Shown: positions 36,227 to 47,200, counted from the stretch's first letter. The stretch: DNA of 64,000 bases from Acinetobacter wuhouensis (GCF_001696605.3 NZ_CP031716.1:310001-374000), one strand, 5' to 3'. Numbers and translations: made by a program. Notes: a model not told the origin generated them from the sequence alone.

Positions 36227-36262
36227 AAAAACTCAACCCAAGGGTTAAATGCGATAACTAAT

Positions 36263-36281
36263 ATTATTGATAATTATTATC
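36263..36281 (-). promoter_or_regulatory. Fur box upstream of bfd
   Basis: ATTATTGATAATTATTATC matches 15 of 19 positions of the Fur consensus GATAATGATAATCATTATC. It lies 37-55 bases before the bfd start, in promoter position. bfd is Fur-repressed in other bacteria. Confidence 0.75.
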
Positions 36282-36334
36282 ACTTGTCAATGAAATTCAT
36301 TTAAAAATACACTTATCTTGATTGGCTTTTTGAA

Positions 36335-36366
36335 TAAAAAAATACCACACAATCGGTGGTATTTTT
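36335..36366 (-). terminator. Terminator downstream of ridA
   Basis: AATACCAC and GTGGTATT arms with a seven-base loop and A/T runs on both sides, so it can work in either direction. On the minus strand it ends the ridA transcript. Confidence 0.8.
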
Positions 36367-36403
36367 AACTTGTTATAAATTATTAGCTTAAGTGCTTTTG
36401 GTT

Positions 36404-36787
36404 TTACTTGGAAATAATGACGACGCCATCCATTTCAACCAATGCACTCTTAGGTAAAGCCGCTACACCGAGAGCTGCACGCGCTGGATAAGGCTGTGCA
36501 AAATATTCGCCCATGATTTGGTTGACGAGTTGGAAGTTAGATAAATCTGTGAGGAAAATATTGAGTTTAGCAATATCTGCCAATGAACCACCAGCCGCTT
36601 CACAAACCGCTTTTAAATTATCAAACACACGGCGGATTTGCGCTTCAATGCCTTCTACCAACTCCATGCTGTATGGGTCTAAACCAATTTGCCCTGAAAG
36701 GTACAAGGTATTGTCAACTAAAATCGCTTGAGAATAGGTTCCAATAGCAGCAGGGGCATTTTCAGTATGGATTACTTGGCGGGACAT
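36404..36787 (-). CDS. ridA: RidA-family 2-iminobutanoate/2-iminopropanoate deaminase
   Basis: A trimeric enzyme that hydrolyses reactive enamine/imine products of PLP enzymes. The 127-residue product has the family opening with [11 protein letters not shown], then [10 protein letters not shown]. The catalytic Arg lies in [20 protein letters not shown], together with the C-terminal Glu. AAGGAG precedes the ATG. It lies 95 bases downstream of spoT on the same strand, an order common in gammaproteobacteria, so co-transcription is likely. Confidence 0.94.
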   Translation of the reverse strand: MSRQVIHTENAPAAIGTYSQAILVDNTLYLSGQIGLDPYSMELVEGIEAQIRRVFDNLKAVCEAAGGSLADIAKLNIFLTDLSNFQLVNQIMGEYFAQPYPARAALGVAALPKSALVEMDGVVIISK

Positions 36788-36882
36788 CGATTTCTCCTTA
36801 ATTTCAACTCAATTCATCTGATATGAATGAACGGTATACTTGAAAGTGGCATGATTCAGTTGAAAAATGCTCAAGCTCTAAC

Positions 36883-38994
36883 TTAGCACGCTTTTGCTTT
36901 GATGGGTTCATTAATTGTTGGTGGCATTGCAAGACGACTGATGCGAGGGAAACCGAATTGCATGCGTAATTCACGAATGATTTGTGCAATTTGCTTACGA
37001 TTATTCACCACGATATTGACATAAGTTTTGCCTTCATGGGAACGAACAGATTCAACACCAGTTTTGGCTTTGCGGCACAAATAGATCAATTCAGAAATTT
37101 GCTCATCATTCAGCACTAAATCAATACTTAAGTAAGCATTGAAGTTGACATCATCTTCTTGTTCAGAGGTCCAATGTAACAACATGATATTTTCAGGGTG
37201 CAAATGTTGTTCATGCAATAGGTTATGACAACGTTCACGATGTACGATTAAACCACGTCGTGATAAATGCCCTTGAATTGGATCACCGAGTACAGGATTA
37301 CAGCAATGTGCATATTTCACATCGACCCCATCTGTCCCTTGAATTAAGCGTTCTGAAGCGGCTTCATCAGCATTTTGTGATTGTGCAAATAAATGATTCG
37401 CCACCAATTGTGGTAGTAAATCACCAACCGCAATTTGTTCAAATAAGGTATCTTTGTCTTGTACATGGCGCCATTGCAATAAATCAATCCAATCCGCTTC
37501 AGACAAATCTTTGGTCGAGCGATTAAAGAGTTTTAAAGCGCGATCTAAGGCTTGTTGTCCAACTAAACGTTGTTCATCAATATCTTGGTCACGCAGAATG
37601 TTTTGAATCGCACGACGGGCTTTTTGTGTATTGATAAAACTGAGCCAATCAGGGTTTGGAGTCGCCAATACATCGGTAATGACTTCGACGACTTGACCGC
37701 TGACCAGTGGTGTTGACAATGGTTTCACTTCACCATTGATCTTTGCACCAACCGCATGGTTACCTAAAAATAGACTGGCTGAATAAGCAAAATCGACAGC
37801 AGTCGCACCTTGAGGTAGTTCATGCAGCTGACCATGTGGGGTATACACCCAAATTTTTTCTTGATGTAAATAATCAAGTAGATCACTAAATGTGGTTTTT
37901 GCACAATCACCACCTACCAAGATGTCTAGATTCTTCATCGAGGCTTGGATTGCAGAGCGACAAGCTTGAGGTGCATTTTCACCAAGAACTACACCAAAAC
38001 GCGCGGCTTTACGCATTAGTTCTGTTTGAATGGTGAGTGACAGCGTTGTTTTTTCACCTTTTAGGCGAATCATTAAAGATTGGTTGCCACCAGGCAAAGG
38101 GCGACGAATATGATCTTCATAACTCAGTACTTGGAAATTTTCACGTAGAGCTTCGACTAAGCGATCACAATCGGCAATACTTTGTAAAATAATTTCAAAG
38201 GCATGGCTATGTGTAAGCTCTTGTAGGTCGATTTCATTTTTGACAAAGTGACGGAGTAATTCGATATTGTTATTTTTCTTTTTAATACGACCAACAATAT
38301 TATAGTTATTGAGTAGATCCGCAAGATTTTGTTCCCAAACAGATTGATATTTACATCGTTCAGGTTTGGTCTTTAGTAGATTTTCTTGAACATCGTTATA
38401 CATGTCTAAATCAAGATTTTGATAACACAGATGTTCTAAGTTATCTGCCATCTCATTCATACCAACCAGACGCGCCATTGGAACGAAAATATCAAAGGTT
38501 TCTTGAGCAATACGCGCACGCTTATCGGGGCGTAATGCACCTAAGGTCGTCATATTATGATAACGATCAGCAAGTTTGATAATAATAACGCGAGGATCTT
38601 GTAGGGTAGCTTGGAGAATTTTACGGAAAGAAGCAGCTTTATTATATTCTTTATCGCTGGAATGGCTGAGTTTAGTCACGCCATCGACCAGTTCGGCGAC
38701 GACTTTCCCAAATTTTTCAGTAATGTCTTCTTTGGTAAAATCTGTATCCTCAATGACATCATGCAGTAAGGCTGCCATGAGGGTTTCTGCATCCATACGC
38801 ATATGTGCAAGGATACAACTGACCGCAATTGGATGCAGAATATAGGGTTCGCCACTTTTACGTGTAATGCCATCATGCGCAATATCAGCATAATCACAAG
38901 CCACAAGTACTCGCTCGACATCACTTGGTTTTAAATATGCGTCGATAATAATATTGAGCTGTTGTTTAGCTTGGCTGACCGCTTGGCCTGGCAT
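36883..38994 (-). CDS. spoT: SpoT-type (p)ppGpp hydrolase with degenerate synthetase region
   Basis: A 703-residue RSH protein. The hydrolase HD domain is intact: His54, His78-Asp79 and Glu82-Asp83 in LLHDVIEDTDF, plus KLADRYHNM. The synthetase domain (about 235-350) keeps little: the ATP-binding start GRIKKKNNN lacks the normal K-x-x-S pattern, and the G-loop Tyr and catalytic acidic residues are not recognisable. A TGS domain (TPHGQLHELPQGATAVDFAY, about 383-410) and a C-terminal ACT domain follow. It is probably a hydrolase-only enzyme, as published for A. baumannii SpoT; ppGpp synthesis would rest on RelA. AGGTG precedes the ATG. ridA follows. Confidence 0.93.
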   Translation of the reverse strand: MPGQAVSQAKQQLNIIIDAYLKPSDVERVLVACDYADIAHDGITRKSGEPYILHPIAVSCILAHMRMDAETLMAALLHDVIEDTDFTKEDITEKFGKVVAELVDGVTKLSHSSDKEYNKAASFRKILQATLQDPRVIIIKLADRYHNMTTLGALRPDKRARIAQETFDIFVPMARLVGMNEMADNLEHLCYQNLDLDMYNDVQENLLKTKPERCKYQSVWEQNLADLLNNYNIVGRIKKKNNNIELLRHFVKNEIDLQELTHSHAFEIILQSIADCDRLVEALRENFQVLSYEDHIRRPLPGGNQSLMIRLKGEKTTLSLTIQTELMRKAARFGVVLGENAPQACRSAIQASMKNLDILVGGDCAKTTFSDLLDYLHQEKIWVYTPHGQLHELPQGATAVDFAYSASLFLGNHAVGAKINGEVKPLSTPLVSGQVVEVITDVLATPNPDWLSFINTQKARRAIQNILRDQDIDEQRLVGQQALDRALKLFNRSTKDLSEADWIDLLQWRHVQDKDTLFEQIAVGDLLPQLVANHLFAQSQNADEAASERLIQGTDGVDVKYAHCCNPVLGDPIQGHLSRRGLIVHRERCHNLLHEQHLHPENIMLLHWTSEQEDDVNFNAYLSIDLVLNDEQISELIYLCRKAKTGVESVRSHEGKTYVNIVVNNRKQIAQIIRELRMQFGFPRISRLAMPPTINEPIKAKAC

Positions 38995-39162
38995 AGAACA
39001 CCTATCTTAAATTACAAATTTGAACTATTTTTTCCTAATGCTCTAATGAAAAGCATATTGCGTCTCTTGTCAATTTCTTGACATTAAAAATATCTATTTT
39101 TTTTAACAAATATTTTGAGTTTTGTCGATGAGTTGGCAAAATAAATAATATAAATATGCAAT

Positions 39163-39194
39163 AAAAAAGCCTAGTATCAAAACTAGGCTTTTTT
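39163..39194 (-). terminator. Terminator downstream of rpoZ
   Basis: AAAAAAGCCTAG and CTAGGCTTTTTT form a perfect 12-base stem, symmetrical and usable on both strands. It lies 13 bases from the rpoZ stop. The gap to spoT is otherwise featureless AT-rich DNA. Confidence 0.85.
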
Positions 39195-39206
39195 AGAAAG
39201 TTCAAC

Positions 39207-39488
39207 TTATTGGAAAGAGAAACCTTCAAGATTAAGATTGTTTGCAGACAATGCAAGATCAAGACTTGATGTTTGATAATCTTGATCACGTTGCTTCAAG
39301 ATATCTTTCGTTACATGACCAATTGCAATTTCACGTAATGCAACAACAGTCGGTTTGTCGTTATCCCACTCTACAGTCGGTTCGATACCTTGACGTGCCA
39401 ATTGACGCGCGCGTTTGCTTGCCACTAGTACAAGCTCAAAGCGGTTGTCTACATGGTCTAAACAATCTTCAACGGTTACGCGTGCCAT
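39207..39488 (-). CDS. rpoZ: RNA polymerase omega subunit
   Basis: Small subunit aiding assembly of RNA polymerase and, with DksA, its response to ppGpp. The 93-residue product starts [20 protein letters not shown] and has [11 protein letters not shown], both diagnostic. A longer C-terminal tail follows the conserved ALREIAIG. The order gmk-rpoZ-spoT on one strand matches E. coli gmk-rpoZ-spoT, though here a strong terminator separates rpoZ from spoT. Confidence 0.95.
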   Translation of the reverse strand: MARVTVEDCLDHVDNRFELVLVASKRARQLARQGIEPTVEWDNDKPTVVALREIAIGHVTKDILKQRDQDYQTSSLDLALSANNLNLEGFSFQ

Positions 39489-39625
39489 AAGAATTCTCGT
39501 TTGAATACAAATTTTTTAAATAGACTATGCAGTATAAAATGCTTTGACTACAGACTCAAGTTTTAATCGATGCTTATTTAAAATCATCTATTAAAAATTA
39601 TAGACGGTTTCCAATCAACAAATCG

Positions 39626-40246
39626 TTACGATTGTGGCGTAATCAATTTGGTAATAAGCGATTGATGACGATTAGCTTGCTGACTGAGTTTTAAGCGATT
39701 TGCATTGATCACAGACTCAAGATCATGTAATGCTTTATTGAAATCATCATTGATAATAATGTATTCAAAATTAACATACTGTTGCATATCTTCAACAGCA
39801 CAGCTTAGACGATGCTCGATCACTTCCACAGAGTCTGTGCCACGATTTGAAAGACGTTGACGCAAATCAAACTGTGTAGGGGGAAGAATAAAGATTTGTT
39901 TAGACTCAGGAAAAAGTTTGCGAACCTGTTCAGCACCTTGCCAGTCAATTTCCAATAAAACGTCGTGACCTTTTGCCAATTGGTCTTTTACAGTAGCTTG
40001 AGCAGTACCATAATAGTTACCAAATACTTCAGCATATTCGATAAAACCGTCTTGATTCACTTGATCAAGAAAATTTTCTTTACTGGTAAAATGGTAATGA
40101 ACACCGTCGAGTTCACCTGGTCGTTGACCACGAGTCGTATGAGAAACTGAAACATGTAAATTGCTCACACGTTCAAGTAATGCTTTTACGAGAGATGTTT
40201 TGCCTGTTCCTGAAGCCGCAGAAACGACAAACAATAGACCCGACAT
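39626..40246 (-). CDS. gmk: Guanylate kinase
   Basis: Phosphorylates GMP to GDP. The 206-residue product has the P-loop SAASGTGKTSLV (9-20), GMP-binding SHTTRGQRPGE and YHF, then AEVFGNYYGT and LEIDWQGAEQVR. The open frame extends 19 codons further upstream, but ATG 40246 with AGGAA before it gives the family N-terminus MSGLLFVVSAASG. Divergent from ispH, leaving 134 bases for both promoters. Confidence 0.96.
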   Translation of the reverse strand: MSGLLFVVSAASGTGKTSLVKALLERVSNLHVSVSHTTRGQRPGELDGVHYHFTSKENFLDQVNQDGFIEYAEVFGNYYGTAQATVKDQLAKGHDVLLEIDWQGAEQVRKLFPESKQIFILPPTQFDLRQRLSNRGTDSVEVIEHRLSCAVEDMQQYVNFEYIIINDDFNKALHDLESVINANRLKLSQQANRHQSLITKLITPQS

Positions 40247-40380
40247 GATATTTTTCCTGATATGATAAAATATCTTCTCTATTTTAGAGTAGAGTGCACA
40301 CAAACAAAACTGTTTTTACACATTGTTTGCATTTTAACGATAAAATTTGTCCAACCATTGAAGTGAGCGTTGAGGAATCT

Positions 40381-41331
40381 ATGGAAATTGTTTTGGCTAA
40401 TCCACGTGGATTTTGTGCAGGTGTAGATCGTGCAATTGCCATCGTCAATCGTGCACTTGAATGTTTTAATCCTCCAATTTATGTACGCCATGAAGTGGTA
40501 CACAACAAGTTTGTCGTGGATGATTTACGTCAACGTGGCGCAATTTTCGTGGATGAGTTGGATGAAGTGCCAGATGATAATATCGTGATTTTTAGTGCGC
40601 ATGGTGTATCTAAAGCAGTTCAACAAGAAGCTGAACGTCGTGGTTTAAAAGTATTTGATGCAACTTGTCCTTTGGTGACCAAAGTGCATATTGAAGTGAC
40701 GAAATATGCGCGTGAAGGAACTGAAGCGATTTTGATTGGTCATGAAGGTCACCCTGAAGTTGAAGGAACCATGGGGCAGTATGACAAAAAGAGCGGTGGT
40801 GAAATTTATCTGGTTGAAGATGAAGAAGATGTCGCTGCTTTAGCAGTGAGTCACCCTGAAAAATTGGCTTTCGTTACTCAGACAACATTATCTATCGATG
40901 ACACTGCCAAAGTAATCGATGCTTTACGTACAAAATTCCCTCAAATTCAAGGTCCTCGTAAAGATGACATTTGTTATGCAACGCAAAATCGTCAAGATGC
41001 TGTTCGTGATTTGGCAACCCAATGTGATGTGGTTTTAGTGGTTGGTTCCCCAAATTCTTCTAACTCGAATCGCTTACGTGAGTTGGCGGAGCGTATGGGT
41101 AAACATGCTTATCTGGTTGATAATGCCGATGAGTTAAAGCAAGAATGGTTTAGTGCACAAGATAAGATAGGTGTTACTGCTGGTGCTTCTGCGCCTGAAA
41201 TTTTGATTAAACAGGTAATTCAACGTCTACAAGATTGGGGCGCGACTGCACCGCAAGAACTAAATGGTCGTGAGGAAAATATTACATTTAGTCTACCTAA
41301 AGAGTTGAGAATTCCAGTTACTCAAAAATAG
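40381..41331 (+). CDS. ispH: 4-hydroxy-3-methylbut-2-enyl diphosphate reductase
   Basis: Last enzyme of the MEP isoprenoid pathway, giving IPP and DMAPP with a [4Fe-4S] cluster. The 316-residue product has the three cluster cysteines in [12 protein letters not shown] (Cys13), FDATCPLV (near 96) and [10 protein letters not shown] (near 198). The [10 protein letters not shown] motif and [10 protein letters not shown] are also present. The frame is open from 40294, but ATG 40381 with GAGG upstream fits the family. A terminator follows at 41352-41383, isolating it from the minor pilin operon. Confidence 0.96.
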   Translation: MEIVLANPRGFCAGVDRAIAIVNRALECFNPPIYVRHEVVHNKFVVDDLRQRGAIFVDELDEVPDDNIVIFSAHGVSKAVQQEAERRGLKVFDATCPLVTKVHIEVTKYAREGTEAILIGHEGHPEVEGTMGQYDKKSGGEIYLVEDEEDVAALAVSHPEKLAFVTQTTLSIDDTAKVIDALRTKFPQIQGPRKDDICYATQNRQDAVRDLATQCDVVLVVGSPNSSNSNRLRELAERMGKHAYLVDNADELKQEWFSAQDKIGVTAGASAPEILIKQVIQRLQDWGATAPQELNGREENITFSLPKELRIPVTQK

Positions 41332-41351
41332 TCATCTATTTAATTTTTAAG

Positions 41352-41383
41352 CCGATAACTTTAGATCAGTTGTCGGTTTTTTT
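41352..41383 (+). terminator. Terminator after ispH
   Basis: CCGATAACT and AGTTGTCGG pair (one wobble) around a seven-base loop, followed by seven T. Confidence 0.85.
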
Positions 41384-41490
41384 ATGCCATTTATCTGCAT
41401 TGAATTGGATTTGCATAAGATTTACTTAAAATTACAATTAAATAAAACTACTAAAATATCGTAGCAGAAGCTTGTGCTCAGGAAGACACA

Positions 41491-41928
41491 ATGAAAATGA
41501 AAAATGAGGGGTTTACGCTAGTTGAATTGATGGTCACTATTCTGGTTATGGCAGTTATTACAATGATTGCAGCGCCTTCTTTTTCAAAAATATTGGCGAA
41601 ACAAAAATTAAATTCAAATACACAAGACTTAATTTCGACTTTATCTAAAGCACGTAGTCAAGCTGTTTTATTGAGACAAAATACGACGGTTCACCTATCT
41701 ACTGGAACAGAAAATGATCTAAATTATTATTGGCAACTTGCTGATAATAATAGCATAACGTCTCCTTCGGTTATTACAGAGATCGTTTTTGCTAGAGATG
41801 GGAGTATTTCATCGGGAATGGATACTAGTGTAGATTTTATTATTTGTAATTCAAAAACAGGAACGACCAGAGTATTTGCATTAACTCGCATGGGCAGTAT
41901 TTATAATAAAAATGAAGGAACTTGCTAA
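41491..41928 (+). CDS. fimU: Minor pilin FimU/FimT (GspH-type)
   Basis: A 145-residue prepilin with leader ending NEG, then FTLVELMVTILVMAVITMIAAPSF (Glu5 present) and a GspH-like beta domain with SKARSQAVLLRQNTTV. Such proteins belong to the initiation complex at the pilus tip. First gene of fimU-pilV-pilW-pilX-pilY1-pilE; in Pseudomonas the same order is controlled by AlgR/FimS. ATG 41491 or 41497 may be used; AGGAAG lies before the first. Its stop overlaps the pilV start by one base. Confidence 0.88.
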   Translation: MKMKNEGFTLVELMVTILVMAVITMIAAPSFSKILAKQKLNSNTQDLISTLSKARSQAVLLRQNTTVHLSTGTENDLNYYWQLADNNSITSPSVITEIVFARDGSISSGMDTSVDFIICNSKTGTTRVFALTRMGSIYNKNEGTC

Positions 41929-42479
41929 TGAAAAAACAACAAGGTGTGGGGATGATGGAAGTTCTGGTTGCCTTAGTGCTTTTGGCGATAGGTGTATTGG
42001 GTTTTGCCGCCTTACAATTAAGAGCTGTCGATGCAACAGATGAGGCAATGGCAAAAGTTGAAGCAATGAATTTAGCAAGAGATGTAGCCGAGAGAATTAG
42101 AGCAAATCGTAATGGACTGGGTACATATATTTCAAATCTATCTGCAACGACACAAAGTAGTACAGCAAATCCTGAATGTATTCAAACAACAGCAACTAAC
42201 CCATGCACGACTGCAACTCAGATGGCTGATTATGATACAGCCAAGATCGTCTCTCAAGCAAATTCAAAGGGTATGGTGATTAGTTTGCTTAACTGCCAAG
42301 TTGCAAAAGAATTGGATGATGAAGGGAAAGAGACAGCAGTAGATGTGCAAGCACGTCATTGCGTATATGTGGCTTGGGGTGAAACAAAAGCAATAAATAG
42401 CTCTACTGATGCACAAGCATGTACGAATGGTAGTGCGTATCTTCCACAATCTAAATGTATTGTTATGGAATTATATTAA
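41928..42479 (+). CDS. pilV: Minor pilin PilV
   Basis: A 183-residue prepilin. The leader MKKQQG is followed by VGMMEVLVALVLLAIGVLGFAALQ (Glu5), a PilV/GspI-type helix, then RAVDATDEAMAKVEAMNLARDVAERIRANR, typical of PilV. The globular domain has several cysteines (PEC...PC). It starts within the fimU stop (TAATG), so translation is coupled; an in-frame TTG six bases earlier is unlikely. Part of the tip complex with PilW, PilX and FimU. Confidence 0.9.
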   Translation: MKKQQGVGMMEVLVALVLLAIGVLGFAALQLRAVDATDEAMAKVEAMNLARDVAERIRANRNGLGTYISNLSATTQSSTANPECIQTTATNPCTTATQMADYDTAKIVSQANSKGMVISLLNCQVAKELDDEGKETAVDVQARHCVYVAWGETKAINSSTDAQACTNGSAYLPQSKCIVMELY

Positions 42480-42480
42480 A

Positions 42481-43506
42481 ATGAAAATAAACATAATTTC
42501 TGGACAAAAAGGGTTCACTTTAATTGAACTGATGGTGGCTATAGTTTTAGGCCTAATTATTACTGCTGCCGCGATACAACTTTTTATTACAGGTCAAGCT
42601 TCTGTGAATCTACAAAGGGGCATGGCGGATTTACAAGACAGTGGAAATTTTGGGTTACGCTATATTTCAAATGATATTCGAAAAGCAAATTATGGAAATG
42701 TAAATATTGTAAATGATCGCCTAGCAAATGGCGGTATCGTGCTTACATCACGCTTCACTCCTAGCCGTCCTACATCAGCAACGACTTTTACGGATGCAAA
42801 TATTTCTGTAAATATGAATATTAAGAGTGGTGCAACGCCACCAGTAGCAGTACAAGTACCACTGACCACTTTTGCAACAGGAAGTAGTAATGTCAAAATT
42901 AACACAACAGATCAAGGAAGTGATCAGCTAGTTGTGCAGTTCTATGCAGATCAAGCTGGAATCGATTGTGAGGGAAATGCTTATACTGCAAATCGTTATA
43001 TTGTGGAAAGATTTTTCTTAAGAACAGATTCTAATAGTGCATCTAATGAACCCAATGCTGCATTGGCACTTGCATGTGAAGCGGGTTCCTATGTTGGTGA
43101 CACAGCTACAAATATTTTGAAAAATCCAATTTCCTCGACCACTGTATTTGGAACTACTGGTGGGGAAATATTAATACGTCGTGTTGACCATTTGCATTTC
43201 TTACTTGGTATATCAAATGACAATAATAGTGGGGATTTAAGATATATACCGATTAATACTTATTTAGCACTTAATCAGAATCCACGTCCACGCGTGAATG
43301 CAGTGCAGATCGGTATGCTAATCCGTTCAAGTGAAAGTGTAAAAGAACGTACTTTAATTTCAGACTCTCAAACCTTCAATGTCTTAGATCAAACTGTGAA
43401 TGTTAAAGTCCCAACTGGTACACCTCCTAAATACTTACGTCGTGTAGTTACACAAACCATAGCCTTGCGTAATGCTTTAATCTCTACTGATGCGGCGGTG
43501 ATGTGA
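42481..43506 (+). CDS. pilW: Minor pilin PilW
   Basis: A 341-residue prepilin, large as usual for PilW. The leader ends GQKG, then FTLIELMVAIVLGLIITAAAIQLF with Glu5, followed by DLQDSGNFGLRYISNDIRKANY, a PilW hallmark. The long beta-rich C-terminal domain holds DQLVVQFYAD and ILIRRVDHLHFLLG. The frame is open further upstream (42409) but ATG 42481 is the only start with a proper prepilin leader. One base separates it from pilV. It overlaps pilX at TGATG. Confidence 0.92.
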   Translation: MKINIISGQKGFTLIELMVAIVLGLIITAAAIQLFITGQASVNLQRGMADLQDSGNFGLRYISNDIRKANYGNVNIVNDRLANGGIVLTSRFTPSRPTSATTFTDANISVNMNIKSGATPPVAVQVPLTTFATGSSNVKINTTDQGSDQLVVQFYADQAGIDCEGNAYTANRYIVERFFLRTDSNSASNEPNAALALACEAGSYVGDTATNILKNPISSTTVFGTTGGEILIRRVDHLHFLLGISNDNNSGDLRYIPINTYLALNQNPRPRVNAVQIGMLIRSSESVKERTLISDSQTFNVLDQTVNVKVPTGTPPKYLRRVVTQTIALRNALISTDAAVM

Positions 43507-44255
43507 TGAAAAAACAAAAAGGGTCAACATTAATCGTGGTATTGCTACTGTTATTGGTCATAACTATTATCGGGACAATGGCAATTCGACAAAGTTTAAC
43601 GAGTTTAAATATAGCAACAAATAGTCAAGCACAACAATTATTAATGCAATCTTCGGATGCTGTTCTTTATCGGATAGGTGGAAGTGGATTTGCGCAAACA
43701 AGTGGTAATCCTACAAGTTTGCTTGGATATGCTTTGCAAAAACAAGGGAGTGAGGTTGTTTTTTGCTTTCGTAGTCAAGTAAATGCCAATTCAACTTTTT
43801 CTGTGGGGAATACCAGTTTATTGCAATGGAATGATTCAAATAGTGATATTTCAGTAGATGGTGTTTCTGGTTTTTGTGATCTAAGCGCTTCAAATGATTA
43901 TGCAAGTAAAAGGAAAGCACAGCTTACCCAAGTTGCGATTGCCGTAAATCCAGTGATGAACACCACAAACAAACCATTGCAATTTGTCACCTTGGGAAGT
44001 GATTTGGATAGTTTAGGTAAGCTTGACACTGAGCAAGCAAAAAAAATACGCGTGTATGTCACCTCAATATTACCAAACTTAGTTCCATCAGGGGTGACTG
44101 CGACACAAGTTAGTAATTGTTTAAAGAGACCAAATGAGACGCCTTTGTCGGGTACAGCAACAACAGTATCAAATTGTCTGCAGAGTTTAGGTGTTCCTTA
44201 CAATACTCAAATACAAGATTTTTCATTGAATACATTTCAAAGCATTACTCCTTGA
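43506..44255 (+). CDS. pilX: Minor pilin PilX
   Basis: A 249-residue prepilin. The leader MKKQKG precedes STLIVVLLLLLVITIIGTMAIRQS. Position 5 of the mature protein is Val rather than Glu, which is usual for PilX/GspK and marks the first-in-line tip subunit. QQLLMQSSDAVLYRIGG follows the helix. Two late cysteine pairs (NCLKRP, NCLQSL) are repeat-like. Start overlaps pilW stop. In Neisseria and Pseudomonas PilX-type proteins affect aggregation and tip complex formation. Confidence 0.88.
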   Translation: MKKQKGSTLIVVLLLLLVITIIGTMAIRQSLTSLNIATNSQAQQLLMQSSDAVLYRIGGSGFAQTSGNPTSLLGYALQKQGSEVVFCFRSQVNANSTFSVGNTSLLQWNDSNSDISVDGVSGFCDLSASNDYASKRKAQLTQVAIAVNPVMNTTNKPLQFVTLGSDLDSLGKLDTEQAKKIRVYVTSILPNLVPSGVTATQVSNCLKRPNETPLSGTATTVSNCLQSLGVPYNTQIQDFSLNTFQSITP

Positions 44256-44285
44256 TATCAAACTCAATACATTTAGGTGATTAAA

Positions 44286-47200
44286 ATGGATACATTTTTA
44301 AGAAATAACAAAATGACCACCTTAAAAAGAAAAGGTTTGGTTCTTGCAATATCAGCAATGCTGACAAGTAGTTTACTTACATCAGTAACTCATGCCAGTG
44401 ATGTGCAGATTTATCAAAATCCAACTGCGACAAGTTATCCCATCATTATGTTGGCTATTGATAATTCTTTTAGTATGGCAATTAATGATGCAAGTTATAA
44501 TAATGCAGCTACTTCTAGATTAAGTGCTTTAAAAAGCTCACTTGTATATGCTTTAAATGCTAGAAATGTTGATGGTAGTTATAAAATACCAGATAGAGCT
44601 TATATAGGTCTGTCTAAGTTTGCAGGCGATAAAGGTAGTAGTGGTTCGGATAATCGAGGTAGGCGTTCTAGAATAGCTGTTCAAGCTCAAAGATTGGATA
44701 CATTAGTTGGTACAATTACCCAAAGACAGTATTTAATTAATCAAATTAATGCACTATCTGCAGACTCAAGTACACCAACTGCTACATTATTTGCTGATAC
44801 CTATGCATATTTACTTGGTAGTCGAACAGATAGTCCTAATTCTGTAACGAATTTGACAAATGGTTATCAGTTAAATCTACAAGGGATGGATTTAGCAGTG
44901 ACAGGTGTGATACAGAATAATAAGTATATTGCACCAATTGAATCATTAAGCAGTGAATCTGATAAACAGTGTTCTACACAAGGGGTATTTTTCTTAACAG
45001 ATGGTGCTCCATCAGGTGTGCCTGCTGAGCAGAGTCAACTGCTATTAAAGAATACTTTGGGTAATGCGAATATTCCTAATAAAAGTGAAGCAGATATTAC
45101 ATGTGCTGACACAGATGTACCTGCAGTTTATTATAATTACAGTAATGCTCGTGGTACTGCGACTTCTAATGGTGAGTTTTTCCAAATGGCATTGTCGCCA
45201 AGTTCAACAACACCAATTAGTTCAAGTGGAACTGTTTCAGGCTATCAAGATCGCAGTGGTTGGTCATGTATTGCAAATCTAGTTAGAGCATCGTCCAATG
45301 CTTCTAGAACATCTAAAAAGAGAATTTATTTATCAACAGTGGGGTATGGTCCATTATTTGCTAAGGCGGCTGGTGAAACTTGCCAAACTGATTCTACTGG
45401 TCGTAATGTATCGTGCGTGTTGCCAAATGATAAAAAAAATGGAACGTCAGATACGAGTCCTTATTCTAATACTTTAAATGCTGATGCTTTAAAAATGTTA
45501 GGTGATAAAGTTGGTCAAGGTGATACATATGGAACAAGTAAGCCAATTGGAGGATATACTTTTGCTAATACTGGTGAAAAAGTTCAAGATGCATTATTAA
45601 AGTTTGTAAAAGATATTGATGCTGGGTCATTTGACGCAGCAAGTTTTGGTACTTATGTTGTACCTGCTGATCCTTTGGCGACAACATCATCTTACAATGC
45701 TGTTCTAGCACCACAATTCCAGCCGAAAATTTCAGGTAGTGGCGGAACTGTGCAATCAACACAACAACTCTGGGTGGGGAATTTAAAAAAATACACATTG
45801 AACTCATCTGGAGTGATTGTTGATAAAAATGGTGCGACCGTATTAAATTCTGCAGGTTCAGTAATTGCGAATACACGTGACTATTGGAATGCAGATGCGG
45901 ATACGTCTACAAAAGATGGAAAGTCAGCTTTGGAAGGAGGTTTGCTTTCTGGTTTGACGCTACCAAATGCAAATCCTGCCTTATTAAATACAGTTACTGC
46001 AAGTACAAGTATAAAAACTCGTCCACTATATATAGATGCAACTATTCCAACAACTGGTACTACAGCGAATAATGTTGTTGGTGGGGCAAGCCTAACTGCT
46101 TTGAATACTACAAATGTTCTAACAGCAACAGCAGTGTTACCAATAACCAATACGACAATTACAGGGTGGCGTAGGAATTCATATCAGCCCTATTTGTTGA
46201 GTGCCCTAGGGTTTAAATTGGATTTAAGTTATTTAAATGGTTTAACCAGTAATTATATTTGGGACTCAGTTGATAAAGTAAAAAATCTCAATGTTATGCA
46301 ACAAATGGGAGGAGTTATTCATTCAGATCCATTACTGGTGACATTGGAAGCAAAGTATGATGCTACGACGGGCGCTATTCTGGCGAATACAGATTCAACT
46401 ACAAATCGTAAAGATTATATTATTGTTGGTACTTTGCAAGGCTTATTGCATATGGTTGATCAGAGTACTGGAAAAGAGGTATTTTCTTTTTTACCCAATG
46501 AAATTTTGCAAGATCAAAACCGTCGAGATGCTCTATTAGATATTTCAAACTCTCAAGTCAATACCACAAATCCTTATTATGGTATCGACGCACCTTGGGC
46601 ATCTTGGGTTGAGTATCAAGTGAACAACACATCCAAAAAATTCCTAGCAACTACAGCCAATGTTTATGGTGGTATGCGGATGGGTGGGAAAAGTTATTAT
46701 GGATTAAATGTAAAAGACCCAACAGATCCAGAATTTTTATTTCAAATTGACCCTTCTACAGGGAAAGTCAAAAGTGCAAATGCAACAGTGAATGCAACAG
46801 CGGCCAATCCAGCAATTTCAACAATGGGGCAAAGTTGGTCAAAACCAACGCTCGCAAAAATTCGTTTTGGTAATTCAGTTAAAAAAGTCATGATTGTTGG
46901 GGGGGGATATGATCCAGCCTATGAGGGTTCAAGTTATCAACCAACAGCCGTGACAGCATCAAGTCCTAATGCGGGAGCTGGTGTTTATATTTTTGATGCA
47001 ACTACTGGGGCTTTATTGTGGAATGCAAGAGCAGGGACAAACAGTGTAGCCACTACTGATGTTAAAAATTCGAATTTAAAATATAGCGTAGTCAGTCAAA
47101 TTAAAGCATTTGATCGAGATGCAGATGGTTTAGTGGATAATCTTTATTTTGGTGATCTTGGTGGTCAGGTTTTTCGAGTAGATTTAAACAATGCTTATGG

